Origin: Paracoccaceae bacterium | Lineage (GTDB): Bacteria > Pseudomonadota > Alphaproteobacteria > Rhodobacterales > Rhodobacteraceae | Assembly (NCBI GenBank): GCA_002697345.1 | Contig: NZVE01000063.1 | Coordinates: forward strand, 2,445-38,772 | Reading direction: 5' to 3' | Length of the DNA: 36,328 nucleotides | Shown: piece after piece, positions 8,573-17,400 of the stretch | Layout of the letters: every line of letters starts with the position of its first letter | Numbering within the stretch: the stretch's first letter is position 1 | The notes under the pieces: model-generated | What the model was told of the DNA's origin: nothing | Databases searched by the model: none | What the model saw: only the letters and a program-made list of their open reading frames with translations | Translations under genes and position numbers: made by a program

Positions 8573-9436
8573 ATGTACAACAAGAACAAAATTGGATTTA
8601 TTGGCGCTGGCATTATGGGCCAGGGTATGGTTCAGAACCTACTGGAAGCTGGTCATGAGGTTAACGTCATTGCTCACAGAAATCGACGACCTATCGAAGA
8701 GCTTGTAGCATTGGGTGCTAAGGAAATGACGTCGCTTTCTGATATGGCAAGCTGTTGTAATATCTTTATTCTATGTCTACCCAGCTCTCAAGTTGTGATG
8801 TCAGTTTGTGATGTTTTGTTCTCTTTAGTATTACCAAAAACTATAATAATTGATTGTACAACCAATCAACTATTTACAGTAAAAGAGTTGGCCAAACAGG
8901 CAAAGTTCGCACAGTTAAAGTATGTTGAAGCGCCTCTTACGGGTGGGCAACAGCAGTCCAGAGACGCTATGTTGGGAGCGATAGTAGGGTGTGATATTGA
9001 TGATTTTGCAATGGTCAGTAATGTTCTTAAACCTTGCTGTTCGCAAATTGAACGGCTTGGTGAATTAGGGATGGGAGCAACGACGAAACTTATCTCCAAT
9101 TTTTTAGCACTTGGTACAGCCACTCTCGTTGTTGAGGCCATGAAGGCTGCTCATAACCTCGGGGTTGATTGGGAGAAATTTTATAAACTTTCATCCCAAG
9201 GGTCGGGGCATTCAATGAGCCTTGACCGGATAGCTCCCAAGGCAATTTCAGGCACGCATGATGGTTATGTTTTTACAATCGCGAACACAGTTAAAGATAT
9301 GGAATATATCTCAGAACTCCTGAGTGATCAGCCAGATGCTGCCGCAATCACCGAGGTATTTTTAAGAATTTATAAAAATGCGGCGAATGATGGCAGGCAG
9401 GACGCTCTCTTAAGTTCCCGGCTTGAAACTAAATAA
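8573..9436 (+). CDS. 3-hydroxyisobutyrate dehydrogenase-family oxidoreductase
   Basis: This is a 287-residue beta-hydroxyacid dehydrogenase. It has the N-terminal Rossmann motif GFIGAGIMGQGM (8-19), the substrate loop EAPLTGG (119-125; usual form DAPVSGG), and the catalytic Lys172 in GATTKLISN. An all-helical C-terminal domain follows. The family includes 3-hydroxyisobutyrate dehydrogenase, tartronate semialdehyde reductase and 4-hydroxybutyrate dehydrogenases. The deviation in the substrate loop means the exact substrate cannot be assigned. HRN after the second strand hints at NADP use, which is a weak sign. GGATAAG lies upstream of the ATG. It follows an SDR in the same direction after 113 bp, so co-transcription is possible. 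Confidence 0.85.
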   Translation: MYNKNKIGFIGAGIMGQGMVQNLLEAGHEVNVIAHRNRRPIEELVALGAKEMTSLSDMASCCNIFILCLPSSQVVMSVCDVLFSLVLPKTIIIDCTTNQLFTVKELAKQAKFAQLKYVEAPLTGGQQQSRDAMLGAIVGCDIDDFAMVSNVLKPCCSQIERLGELGMGATTKLISNFLALGTATLVVEAMKAAHNLGVDWEKFYKLSSQGSGHSMSLDRIAPKAISGTHDGYVFTIANTVKDMEYISELLSDQPDAAAITEVFLRIYKNAANDGRQDALLSSRLETK

Positions 9437-9624
9437 CTGATTAAGTGGACTGCGCATCAAAATATTATAAATCAGATTGGTTGGAAGAAATTAACTTATA
9501 TATAGTGCCCCTGTAAATACTTATTAGGATCGATAGGCGTTTACGTTGTATGACTCCCATCTGGTGTTTTCGAGCAATCACCTTCATTCCTTTCATTCTA
9601 CTTAACTTCTGTTATTGTTACAGA

Positions 9625-9789
9625 ATGAGTGAAGATAAATCTAAGCGTAAAATCGAATTACTCCAAATTCTTGCAGAGGGTTGTCGTAAACATCCTGCAT
9701 ATCGGGCACGTAGAGCAGCGACACAAAGGTGCCAGGAATGCGTTGTGGTATGGGACGCACGGCTTGAATTGAATGATATGTCTGTTTAA
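9625..9789 (+). CDS. Small conserved Cys/His-containing protein
   Basis: This is a 54-residue basic protein whose middle reads EGCRKHPAYRARRA followed by CQECVVVWDAR. I recognise this pattern as a short conserved protein of unknown role found in alphaproteobacteria. The Cys, His and Cys-x2-Cys spacing could bind a metal such as zinc, which is inference. The longer frame from 9550 adds a hydrophobic N-terminus without a ribosome site, so I prefer the internal ATG at 9625. The upstream sequence there is also poor in Shine-Dalgarno character, so the start is uncertain. It converges with the choline sulfatase gene. Confidence 0.55.
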   Translation: MSEDKSKRKIELLQILAEGCRKHPAYRARRAATQRCQECVVVWDARLELNDMSV

Positions 9790-9850
9790 AATTTGAACCT
9801 CACCACCAGGTATAAACCCTGTGTTTATTAGCTAACTCTTTATGGTTCAA

Positions 9851-11317
9851 TTATTTTCTGACGTATTGCTGTTGCGCATTGTGGGGCACCGTATAATCCC
9901 AAGCCGTTTGGTTTTCTTTCATTGCGGCATTCACCACTTGCTTTTGGGCAAGCCGATCCCAAACATCTTGTGCGATGAATTCTAGATTGAATTGACCGTC
10001 AGTAATGATCGCATTGAGTTGGCCTTCAATAACTTTGACCTGTGAGGTTCCAGTAAGATTATTCCATTCGCTGGGGTCGGTGTCGAGATTGAACAGTTGT
10101 GGGGAGAAGCCATGACAATAAATGTATTTCCATGGTCCTAAACGCACCATAAAGCTTGGACGCATGATACCCTCGCCATGATATTCTGATATGATGGGTA
10201 TCTCTTCTAAGAAAGCACCTCTTATTGCAGGCATCAATGACCTGCCTTCTAAGGGACGTACAGATTTTTGACCGACCAACTCAATTAAGGTGGCAGGAAT
10301 GTCGATCAATGAAACAGGTGTCTCTACGACAGCTGGTGATACCCCCGGATACTCGATGATCAGTGGTATGCGTGTTGACCATTCATATAAGCTACGCTTT
10401 TGGACTAAACCTTTTTCACCAAGCATTTCACCATGATCAGAGGTCAAGATGATCATGGTGTCATCGCGTAGACCCTGTTCTTCTAGAGTATCCAACAATT
10501 CACCAATTTTATCGTCTATGTAATGTACGAGAGCAGCGAAACCACGCCGCATTGCAATCAGGTGCTTTGGATCTCGAATGTCTTTTCGATCGAGCCCGTA
10601 CCAACGGATGAATGCACGGTCAAAATCTGAGTATTTCTCATTCATGTCATCGGGATATTTGGGGATTGGTAGATCGGCATTTTTATATATATCCCAGTAT
10701 TTTTTTGGAACCTGATATGGGGGGTGTGGGTTGGTAAATGAGACTGTTAACATCCAAGGCTGATCTGGTGTATGCCGCAGGTATTCGAGTGCGCGGAACT
10801 GTGTCTCTTCATCATATTGTAATTCGGTTGACCACCCTGGACCAATATTCTCATCTTGGTACTGTGTTGCGAAATCGAAGGCCATCGCATTTGTATCATC
10901 GTCAGGCAACAACGGGTAAGACCAAATGAATGTAGATGGATAGATATCTGTATTCAGGCGCCTTTTATACCCGTGTAATTGATCAGCACCGACGAAGTGC
11001 ATTTTACCGGATAAGACTGTGTCATAGCCAGCATTGGTCATGTAGTGAGCGAAGGTTGGAATGAAACTTGGGTAAGGGTCACCATTATCATAACAACCCG
11101 TTGTTGAGGTATAGAGCCCCGTCATCAAACAGGATCGCGCAGGCACGCATATTGGGCTTGGCGTATATGCATTTGAAAACTGAACACCACGATCTGCAAG
11201 AGCTTTCATATTCTTGGTTTGGGCCCCCACATTTCCACAAACCTCAAGCATAAAGGGGGTCATTTGATCTGCAATGATCAACAGTACGTTTGGTTTATCA
11301 CTGTATCTTGAACTCAT
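9851..11317 (-). CDS. betC: Choline-sulfatase
   Basis: This is a 488-residue type I sulfatase of the alkaline phosphatase superfamily, which hydrolyses choline-O-sulfate to choline and sulfate. Cys57-Val-Pro-Ala-Arg61 is the C-x-P-x-R motif in which Cys is converted to the catalytic formylglycine. ADQM at 16-19 and TSDHGEM carry the calcium ligands. The stretch GKMHFVGADQLHGYKRRL is diagnostic of choline sulfatases rather than other sulfatases. The C-terminal WDYTVPHNAQQQYVRK matches the family's end. No signal peptide is visible, fitting a cytoplasmic enzyme. Purine-rich AGGAGG lies upstream of the ATG. No betA, betB or choline transporter gene is next to it, so the choline and sulfate products must be handled by genes elsewhere. 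Confidence 0.93.
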   Translation of the reverse strand: MSSRYSDKPNVLLIIADQMTPFMLEVCGNVGAQTKNMKALADRGVQFSNAYTPSPICVPARSCLMTGLYTSTTGCYDNGDPYPSFIPTFAHYMTNAGYDTVLSGKMHFVGADQLHGYKRRLNTDIYPSTFIWSYPLLPDDDTNAMAFDFATQYQDENIGPGWSTELQYDEETQFRALEYLRHTPDQPWMLTVSFTNPHPPYQVPKKYWDIYKNADLPIPKYPDDMNEKYSDFDRAFIRWYGLDRKDIRDPKHLIAMRRGFAALVHYIDDKIGELLDTLEEQGLRDDTMIILTSDHGEMLGEKGLVQKRSLYEWSTRIPLIIEYPGVSPAVVETPVSLIDIPATLIELVGQKSVRPLEGRSLMPAIRGAFLEEIPIISEYHGEGIMRPSFMVRLGPWKYIYCHGFSPQLFNLDTDPSEWNNLTGTSQVKVIEGQLNAIITDGQFNLEFIAQDVWDRLAQKQVVNAAMKENQTAWDYTVPHNAQQQYVRK

Positions 11318-11432
11318 AGTTATCCTCCTAGATCTGACCTCAAGCGTACCAAGGTTGCTGTACTGGTGAAACCTTAATCGTTAGGTGTAAGACCCGCATT
11401 TATCGGCATTCTGTCAAGCCATTTTAGCTTAT

Positions 11433-11448
11433 TACCCTCAGCAGGGTA
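11433..11448. other. Hairpin upstream of choline sulfatase
   Basis: TACCCT (11433-11438) pairs perfectly with AGGGTA (11443-11448) across CAGC in the 227-bp gap between the peptidase homologue and betC. There is no T-run, so it is not a classic terminator. It could be a leader structure or a protein site. Confidence 0.3.
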
Positions 11449-11543
11449 CTGACACTTGCCGCGTGGAAGCAGTTGTTATCTTTAGTCTGTTACCTACGCT
11501 TAAAATTGGCTGTTGATCTGTTTTGCTGCTTATATTTGTAATC

Positions 11544-11579
11544 CTTATCTTGTGATAAGAGCACGTGCGTTTCGCACGT
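11544..11579 (-). other. Two adjacent hairpins over the M28-homologue stop codon
   Basis: In the minus-strand transcript, ACGTGCG-AAA-CGCACGT (11579 to 11563) is followed at once by CTTATC-ACAA-GATAAG (11559 to 11544), which includes the stop codon. There is no U-run. The paired stems could protect the 3' end of the message. Confidence 0.4.
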
Positions 11580-13236
11580 TTGAAAGAAGTCGATTTGAGC
11601 TGCGTATTGCCAACCCTTGACGTAATCGCAATGCATCTGAACCTCCAGTCTCGTCTGCAAGATTGCGGAGCGTCTCTAGGCTAGGCCATTTTGGTAATGG
11701 TAAAGCTGGATCATGGCGGTGCTGATCGCCATATGTGTAGTCCAAAGGTACAAGCTGTCGCGATACTAGCATAAGCGTCCTGTCCCGCTTTAAGTAAGCT
11801 TCAGGGCTATCCAGACGCTTCTCTTGGAACACAATCATCTCTTTGTGCAATTCTTCAACTTCGGCGTGTAATGCCGTTAGAGAAAGACTGCATTCAGATG
11901 GTAGTTGGATTTCAGCTAAATTAGAGAGTAAATCTGCAACCTGCGCCGCAATGTTTAACGGAAGATACGGGTCCGAAACGAGGTAGCCCAACGCATTTGC
12001 ATAAATCTGCGTATCACGCAAAAGCAATGCTGGGTTAATACGTTCAATTTTGTCATATGGGGTGTGCCACCACCAACCTAAGGCATTGCGTACTCCAACA
12101 GTTTCGGCGGGTTGACAGCTAAGGATCCCAAACAAGGAGGGGATGCCAATTCCCCAAAAAGATTGATCTGAATTTCGCGCCATTCGGATGCCATCATGCT
12201 CTTGCCCTGAATGCCTTTTAATAACGTCTTGGGCAAGTTCAGATAATTCAGTTGCAGCTGGTGCCGTACTGAGAAGGGTGTTTCCCTCGCCACCTGTAGA
12301 ATCCACGTTTACGTGCACTGCACAGTTGCGTTCCAACTCATGCCAATATTGATCAGCAAACCACGTTGATCCCGAATACCTTCCCTGCGAGTGCCCAGAC
12401 CAGAAACACAAACGCAAATGACGCTTCATGGCATTTCGATTTTTTGCCATACAGCGAGTCACTTCCATCATTGTCGCATTAGCACTACCATTATCCATCA
12501 CACCCTCATACCAAGTATCATGGTGCCCAGAAAATAGTATGTAAGGTGCATCTTTAAGAGCATTTTTTGCTTCGAGATCAGCAATTAAAATTGGAGTCTT
12601 TCGCCACCCTGTGTCGACCTTGGCGTGGATGGTAGCTGGTAGGGCAGGTGTTATTGTTAGTTGCTCTCGTATTATTTTGCCGTCTTCATCTGATATAGTC
12701 ACAGCAGATGAAGTTGGAAGGTTTTTTACTGTCTCAGAATCAGGGTTTCCCCAAACTGGAGAAAGACACATTTCATGAAGGTACTCATGTGGGCTAATGT
12801 GAATTTGTCCCACTGCGCCTGCGTGCCGACAACGTTTTGCCATTTCTGGGGTCGCCATGCCGTCAATTAGAACAATCTGATCGCGTACATCTGTAGCATC
12901 AAAGGTTTCTTGAGATGCTGAGCCGAGGTCAATAATTTTGCGTGTCAGACCAGCTTCAGATGTGGGTAAGGCCATTGAGTGAGTAATTGCCTTAAATCGT
13001 TTTCCATTAAAATCTAAGTGAGCTGCTTCTGGCAGACTTATGAAGGCATCGTGATAGAGTAAGGTCGTTTTTAAACCGTAGCTATTTAGAACACCGCGTA
13101 TATAGTTTAAGCTTTGTGCTTCCTCTGTAGTCCCGGCCAGTTTTTTCCAGCGAGAAAATTCTTGCAGATGCTCCATCATCTGGTCTGTTGAAATCTCTGA
13201 GACCAAATTGTTCAAAAACTTTGTATTAACTTTCAT
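11545..13236 (-). CDS. M28-family peptidase homologue with altered catalytic motif
   Basis: This is a 563-residue protein with an N-terminal PA-like region (about 60-215), an M28 zinc peptidase domain (about 225-415) and a helical C-terminal extension (about 415-563). Metal-site elements are seen: FSGHHDTW (235-242), MDNGSANATMMEV (247-259, Asp248), NVDSTGG (310-316, Asp312) and WWHTPYD (389-395, His391). The usual Glu-Glu motif, with the general base and a zinc ligand, is replaced by GHSQGRYSGS at 281-290. The enzyme may therefore be inactive as an aminopeptidase or use a changed metal site. No signal peptide is visible. GGAG lies 8 bp upstream of the start. The upstream 453 bp are shared with the divergent MYG1-family gene. 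Confidence 0.8.
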   Translation of the reverse strand: MKVNTKFLNNLVSEISTDQMMEHLQEFSRWKKLAGTTEEAQSLNYIRGVLNSYGLKTTLLYHDAFISLPEAAHLDFNGKRFKAITHSMALPTSEAGLTRKIIDLGSASQETFDATDVRDQIVLIDGMATPEMAKRCRHAGAVGQIHISPHEYLHEMCLSPVWGNPDSETVKNLPTSSAVTISDEDGKIIREQLTITPALPATIHAKVDTGWRKTPILIADLEAKNALKDAPYILFSGHHDTWYEGVMDNGSANATMMEVTRCMAKNRNAMKRHLRLCFWSGHSQGRYSGSTWFADQYWHELERNCAVHVNVDSTGGEGNTLLSTAPAATELSELAQDVIKRHSGQEHDGIRMARNSDQSFWGIGIPSLFGILSCQPAETVGVRNALGWWWHTPYDKIERINPALLLRDTQIYANALGYLVSDPYLPLNIAAQVADLLSNLAEIQLPSECSLSLTALHAEVEELHKEMIVFQEKRLDSPEAYLKRDRTLMLVSRQLVPLDYTYGDQHRHDPALPLPKWPSLETLRNLADETGGSDALRLRQGLAIRSSNRLLSNVRNARALITR

Positions 13237-13689
13237 TCTAAGGCTCCATTTAAAGTTGCAAGTTGCAAAATAGAAAATTATCTAACAAATGTTCATTTAA
13301 TAAAAATTATAATCAATATAGTAAGACCGATCGGTAATGAATTGAACTCTTCTCTTTTTTTACCAAACGAACTCTTCATTGTAGTTTTACCTTTCACAAG
13401 TTATTTATAAATTTACTTTGTAGCAATAGGTATTGTTATTAGATTCTTTAAGAGGCTCTGCTTCTAACAAAGATCTAAAGCAATAAAGACTTAACTTAAT
13501 GATGTTGTAAAAAGTGATTATGGGAAAGAGACTAAAGCCAGGTTTGTTTGTTGCAATAAGGAAATTAGTTGTCAAAGTAGTTGCAATATGTGTACTGATA
13601 CGGTGCAAAAAATATTCTAGTTGAACTTTGACATACTTTGAAAATTATAAAATCTTGAGCCTTTCTTTCTACAACCTGGAATTCACCAT
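13237..13689. other. Divergent intergenic region
   Basis: These 453 bp hold the promoters of the M28 homologue (-) and the MYG1-family gene (+). Visible elements are two overlapping TTGCAA palindromes (13256-13268), the perfect palindrome ACCGATCGGT (13326-13335) and a TTGACA (13628-13633) without a well-spaced -10. A 67-codon minus-strand frame (13405-13608) has no support as a gene. Confidence 0.45.
13326..13335. promoter_or_regulatory. Palindrome resembling a TetR-type operator
   Basis: ACCGATCGGT is a perfect 10-bp palindrome about 90 bp upstream of the M28-homologue start. GACC(N)GGT-type palindromes are bound by some TetR-family repressors; no such regulator is encoded in the window, so this is only a candidate. 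Confidence 0.25.
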
Positions 13690-14607
13690 ATGACCATCAC
13701 ACACCTTATTACTCATTCTGGTGGCTTTCATGCAGACGAGTTGTTGTCTTCTGCAGTACTCACGCGGTTATTTCCTGCAGCACAGTTGCTACGCAGTCGT
13801 GATCAGTTATGGCTCACTCCGGGATCTGATAAAATTATTTATGATGTAGGGGGAGTGTACGATGTTGAGGCACAGGTTTTCGATCACCATCAGCGTCCTG
13901 GCCCACTTCGTAAAGATGGTCATCCGTTTAGCTCTTTCGGTCTTATTTGGGCCCACTACGGACAAGATTATTTAGCAGCAATTAGTATTCCTGATGAGGA
14001 CATCGAGGCCATCCACGCCAAGTTTGATGTAGAATTTGTAATGCCTATTGATCTACTCGACAACGGAGCGATTGAACCATCTGTGGCGGGGCCACTTGCG
14101 AACTTGACTTTGCCAGCTCTCTTAGAAAGCTTGAAGCCAGTATTTGATGACACGTCATCAAGTGCTAATGACGATGCATTTTTTGTAGCGTTACCCATCG
14201 TGCGTCATTTTATTGAGGCGGTACTCAGTGGTTTTGCGGCGGAAGCACGCGCCCTGGGGATTGTGAAAGAGGCAATTGATAAAGTTGGTACATCACAAAT
14301 ACTCGAGCTTCCGACAGGTATGCCCTATAGCTCTATTCTTGATGACGTGAGGGCTGACCATATACTGTTTGTTATTCATCCACGTGGAAATGATTGGACA
14401 CTTAATGGTATTAAACTGTCAAAGTATACTTTCGATCAACGTGCCGATTTACCAGCTTCTTGGGCTGGTTTGACAGATAGTGCACTCGAAGTTGTAACTG
14501 GTGTCAAAGGTGCAAAATTTTGTCATAATGCTCGTTTTATTGCTGTTGCAAGCACACGTGAGGCAATTTTAGAAATGGCTCATAAAGCAGTTCAAGTCGT
14601 TCAATAA
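13690..14607 (+). CDS. MYG1-family (UPF0160) phosphoesterase/nuclease-like protein
   Basis: This is a 305-residue protein of the MYG1 family, a DHH-like metal-dependent fold. The N-terminal THSGGFHADELL (8-19) with His9, His14 and Asp16, and Asp65-His66-His67 in FDHHQR, are the hallmark metal-binding motifs. Asp52 in YDVGG and the FSSFGLIW segment also fit. The human member is reported as a 3'-5' RNA exonuclease; bacterial roles are not established. Length is close to normal (about 300-330). The start ATG follows an A/C-rich leader without a clear Shine-Dalgarno, but the N-terminal motif fixes the start. It is read alone, divergent from the M28 homologue. Confidence 0.9.
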   Translation: MTITHLITHSGGFHADELLSSAVLTRLFPAAQLLRSRDQLWLTPGSDKIIYDVGGVYDVEAQVFDHHQRPGPLRKDGHPFSSFGLIWAHYGQDYLAAISIPDEDIEAIHAKFDVEFVMPIDLLDNGAIEPSVAGPLANLTLPALLESLKPVFDDTSSSANDDAFFVALPIVRHFIEAVLSGFAAEARALGIVKEAIDKVGTSQILELPTGMPYSSILDDVRADHILFVIHPRGNDWTLNGIKLSKYTFDQRADLPASWAGLTDSALEVVTGVKGAKFCHNARFIAVASTREAILEMAHKAVQVVQ

Positions 14608-14783
14608 TAAAAGTTAATTTAACACATTAATTCTTAATAATACTGCGTACGCGTATAATTATTTTTTGGGCATTACGGTGAGTTATGAAAGACGATTGCG
14701 AACTTGACAAGATCAAAGGCTACTGCCACTGAGGCTTTCTCTCGCTTACTATAGTTCAGCATTTTATAAAGGATATTTGGTAT

Positions 14784-15647
14784 ATGGAAAACCTACGTGG
14801 TATTACTTTTATGCTTCTTGCGATGGGAGGATTTGCAATTGAAGATGGACTTATTAAAAGTTTAACTAAAGATATTCCTGTATCACAAATCCTTATTTTA
14901 CTTGGCACTGGTGGAGTCATTATGTTTGCTAGTCTTGCCTTTTTAAAGGGCGAAAGCTTTTACTCGCCACAAATGCACAGCAAAGCATTTGTAGTTCGTT
15001 TTGTGTCTGATATTTTGTCACCCTTATTTTTTCTTCCAGCGATCGCGTTGATACCACTTTCCACAGCGTCCTCCATATTACAGGCTATCCCAATTTTAGT
15101 TACTATGGGGGCTGCATTAGTTCTTGGCCAAAAAGTTGGATGGAGGAGATGGAGCGCAATTTCAATCGGTTTTTTTGGTGTGCTGCTTATTGTTAGGCCA
15201 GGTATGGCCGGTTTTGACCCGGCATCAATATTAGCGATTCTGGGAGCAGTATTTCTCGCCTCTAGAGATCTTGCTACGCGTGTGATGCCTTCGGGTTTGT
15301 CAACAATTATATTAACTACTTATGCTTTTGGGGCGAGCATCATTGCAGGCATTTTTCTTATACCCTTCTTTGAGCCATTACTCTGGCCAACGCCAACACA
15401 ATGGGTTTGGCTTTTAATACTTACGGTTCTTGGTGGTTTGTCCTATGCGGCAATCGTAATTGCTACCCGTGCGGGGGACGTTGCGGTGATTGCACCATTT
15501 CGTTATTCACGTTTGATATTTTCATTGATGATAGCAGTTTTATTTCTAGGAGAACGTCCTGACTGGCAAACATTATGTGGCGCTACAATTATAATTTTTG
15601 CGGGACTTTACACCTTTTGGCGCGAACGGATTAAATTTCGTCAATGA
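14784..15647 (+). CDS. DMT-superfamily (EamA) permease
   Basis: This is a 287-residue protein with ten hydrophobic segments arranged as two EamA repeats, typical of drug/metabolite transporters. The first repeat ends in GFFGVLLIVRPG (about 129-140) and the second in FLGERPDWQTLCGATIIIFAG, the common end-of-repeat motif. Such proteins usually export metabolites or amino acids, or move organic acids; the solute cannot be read from sequence. AAGGATAT lies upstream of the ATG. It converges with the MmgE/PrpD gene after 67 bp. Confidence 0.88.
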   Translation: MENLRGITFMLLAMGGFAIEDGLIKSLTKDIPVSQILILLGTGGVIMFASLAFLKGESFYSPQMHSKAFVVRFVSDILSPLFFLPAIALIPLSTASSILQAIPILVTMGAALVLGQKVGWRRWSAISIGFFGVLLIVRPGMAGFDPASILAILGAVFLASRDLATRVMPSGLSTIILTTYAFGASIIAGIFLIPFFEPLLWPTPTQWVWLLILTVLGGLSYAAIVIATRAGDVAVIAPFRYSRLIFSLMIAVLFLGERPDWQTLCGATIIIFAGLYTFWRERIKFRQ

Positions 15648-15714
15648 TAAATTGGGTTTTGTATTTTAAATTTTATCGAATTTCTGGGTAAATTTTTTAA
15701 ACTTTTAGAGCTTT

Positions 15715-17028
15715 CTATTTAGTAGTTCCAAGTTGTTTAAATAATAATGAAACATTACTTTCTTTAGGTAAATTTTGTGCCTTTTCTAAGAAAGAGTTCG
15801 CCCATTTATCGCCAAGAACTGGTGTGGTAAGGAAACGAAATTTATCCCAAATTAATGTATCAGAGACTTTATTTTCTGGATCGCCTTGCGCTTCAGTTTT
15901 GTCTGAAGATAAAATCTTTCCATCTTTTAAAACCAAATGTACGCGAGCAAACCTCTGAGCGGGAAAAGCAGAGTTAAATTCATCAGTTTCAGAAATTTCA
16001 ACTAGTTTGCTCAAATTTAAGGCGTCCTTATCAGTAAGACCATTAGCAGTAATATGGCTCACGTTAATTGTTCCATGTATTAACGCTACGGCTACAGAAA
16101 ATGGTAACGAATATTGAGCTTGTTCAGTATTTGTAGGAATAACATTCAACCGCTTTGCCTCATGAAAGCTTTCAACCTTAATTTTTGTAATTTGGTCTGC
16201 TGTTACGTCATGATGTCGCGTCAAAGAAATTATAGCTTCAGCAGCAGGCTGGGCCCAACGGCATACTGGATAAAGTTTAATATATTGTTGTTCTACATAC
16301 CAATTCTGACCTAAATCAATCCAAAATCTATTTAATTCAGGATCTTCCATAGTGATGGCAGGTGCTCCTGTGAAGCCATCTTGAGCTAGATATCCGGCTG
16401 AAACACCTGCCATTGCGCCCCAACCTGATCCGTCCTTTACCATCGTTGGGGCATCAATACATCTCATCATCTGACTTCGAGGCCCATGATACTCTGCAAT
16501 GCCAATAGCTTCACGAGTTTGTGCCTTAGTTAATCCCAACTGACGAGAGGTCAAAGCTGATGTGGCAAGTGCAATCCAAGCACCTGAAGTATGATAATCA
16601 CAAACACTCGAATGTAACGCAATACCAGCCCGAGTTCCAATTTCATAACCTATAACAATTGAAGTAAGCAATTCGCGTGGATCATTTACTCCCTCAGCTT
16701 CCATTACAGCAATCAAACCGGGTAAAACACCACATCCCACGTGACCTTTGGTCAACTTATGACCATCGTGTGCATCAAGTGAGTCTATAGTCATTCCATT
16801 GGCCAATGCTGCCCCTGCCGCACTTACTTTCCGCCCATCTTGCCAAAGCGTTGAACTATTTCCACCAAACTGGCGAACAGCATGAGCGTGGATGATTTGT
16901 GAAAGTTTGGTTTTAGATCCTCCAACAGCAACTCCAAGGGTATCAACAAAGCAGCGAATAGCTTCATGGACAACTGTGGAAGGCAGATTGTCGAAAGTAG
17001 TGTCATGAATAAAATCTAGAGAGGTCAT
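15715..17028 (-). CDS. MmgE/PrpD family protein
   Basis: This is a 437-residue protein of the MmgE/PrpD (2-methylcitrate dehydratase-like) family. The N-terminal helix region CFVDTLGVAVGG (26-37), the substrate loop ANGMTIDSLDAHDGH (about 76-90) and KGHVGCGVLPGLIA (94-107) are typical. The family includes 2-methylcitrate dehydratase, iminodisuccinate epimerase and cis-aconitate decarboxylase, plus many uncharacterised hydrolyase-like enzymes. None of the other methylcitrate genes is nearby, so a propionate role is unlikely. The start lacks a Shine-Dalgarno; a terminator-like hairpin and T-run sit directly before it. It is slightly short compared with the 450-480 typical of the family. Confidence 0.88.
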   Translation of the reverse strand: MTSLDFIHDTTFDNLPSTVVHEAIRCFVDTLGVAVGGSKTKLSQIIHAHAVRQFGGNSSTLWQDGRKVSAAGAALANGMTIDSLDAHDGHKLTKGHVGCGVLPGLIAVMEAEGVNDPRELLTSIVIGYEIGTRAGIALHSSVCDYHTSGAWIALATSALTSRQLGLTKAQTREAIGIAEYHGPRSQMMRCIDAPTMVKDGSGWGAMAGVSAGYLAQDGFTGAPAITMEDPELNRFWIDLGQNWYVEQQYIKLYPVCRWAQPAAEAIISLTRHHDVTADQITKIKVESFHEAKRLNVIPTNTEQAQYSLPFSVAVALIHGTINVSHITANGLTDKDALNLSKLVEISETDEFNSAFPAQRFARVHLVLKDGKILSSDKTEAQGDPENKVSDTLIWDKFRFLTTPVLGDKWANSFLEKAQNLPKESNVSLLFKQLGTTK

Positions 17029-17033
17029 AATGC

Positions 17034-17052
17034 TAAAAAAGGCGCAGCGCCT
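17034..17052 (-). promoter_or_regulatory. Terminator-like hairpin in the leader of the MmgE/PrpD gene
   Basis: On the minus strand AGGCG-CTG-CGCCT is followed by a run of six T, counting the last stem base, then AGCATT and the ATG at 17028. No other minus-strand gene precedes it, so it would act as an attenuator-like leader or mask the start site. Confidence 0.45.
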
Positions 17053-17073
17053 ATATTAATTAAGTCACTCATT

Positions 17074-17090
17074 TTATGATTTGATCATAA
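17074..17090. promoter_or_regulatory. Inverted repeat, possible operator
   Basis: TTATGAT-TTG-ATCATAA is a perfect 7-bp inverted repeat 46-62 bp upstream of the MmgE/PrpD start, in the position where a -35 region would lie. The cognate regulator is unknown. Confidence 0.3.
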
Positions 17091-17400
17091 GCTAGGGTAA
17101 CTACAACGTTGGAGTCTTTAAATTGAGATTCAAAAGCCATTATTTTATCCCCATCGTGGTTACGGTATCATATGAACGTATTGTGAATCTGATAAGTTGA
17201 AAAGCAGTTTTTTTAAATAAGTTAACGACAAAAGTAGGTGAACACCATGTCAGTTTAAAAACCATTAGAGCAGGGTGCTCATACGGAGATGGCTATTTTT
17301 TAGTAGTTTGTCATAAGTAGATATTCGGAATTTTAGGTTGATTTTCTTTGCCAATGGGTCAATGTTAATATCGTGAAATGTCTGTGGAGAATAGAAACTA

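Larger units (their letters stand above)
17029..17400. other. Divergent intergenic region
   Basis: These 372 bp lie between the MmgE/PrpD (-) and PhyH (+) genes. Besides the leader hairpin there is the inverted repeat at 17074-17090. No RNA gene or coding frame with a ribosome site was seen. Confidence 0.5.

Noticed and set aside
9550..9624. N-terminal extension of the small Cys/His protein
   Set aside because: No ribosome site; the extension is hydrophobic and unlike the conserved core, so the ATG at 9625 is preferred.
13405..13608. 67-codon frame on the minus strand
   Set aside because: No ribosome site, low-complexity composition and location in a divergent promoter region.
14636..14667. 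Terminator after the MYG1-family gene
   Set aside because: A T-run is present but the stem is only ATAC/GTAT with mismatches.
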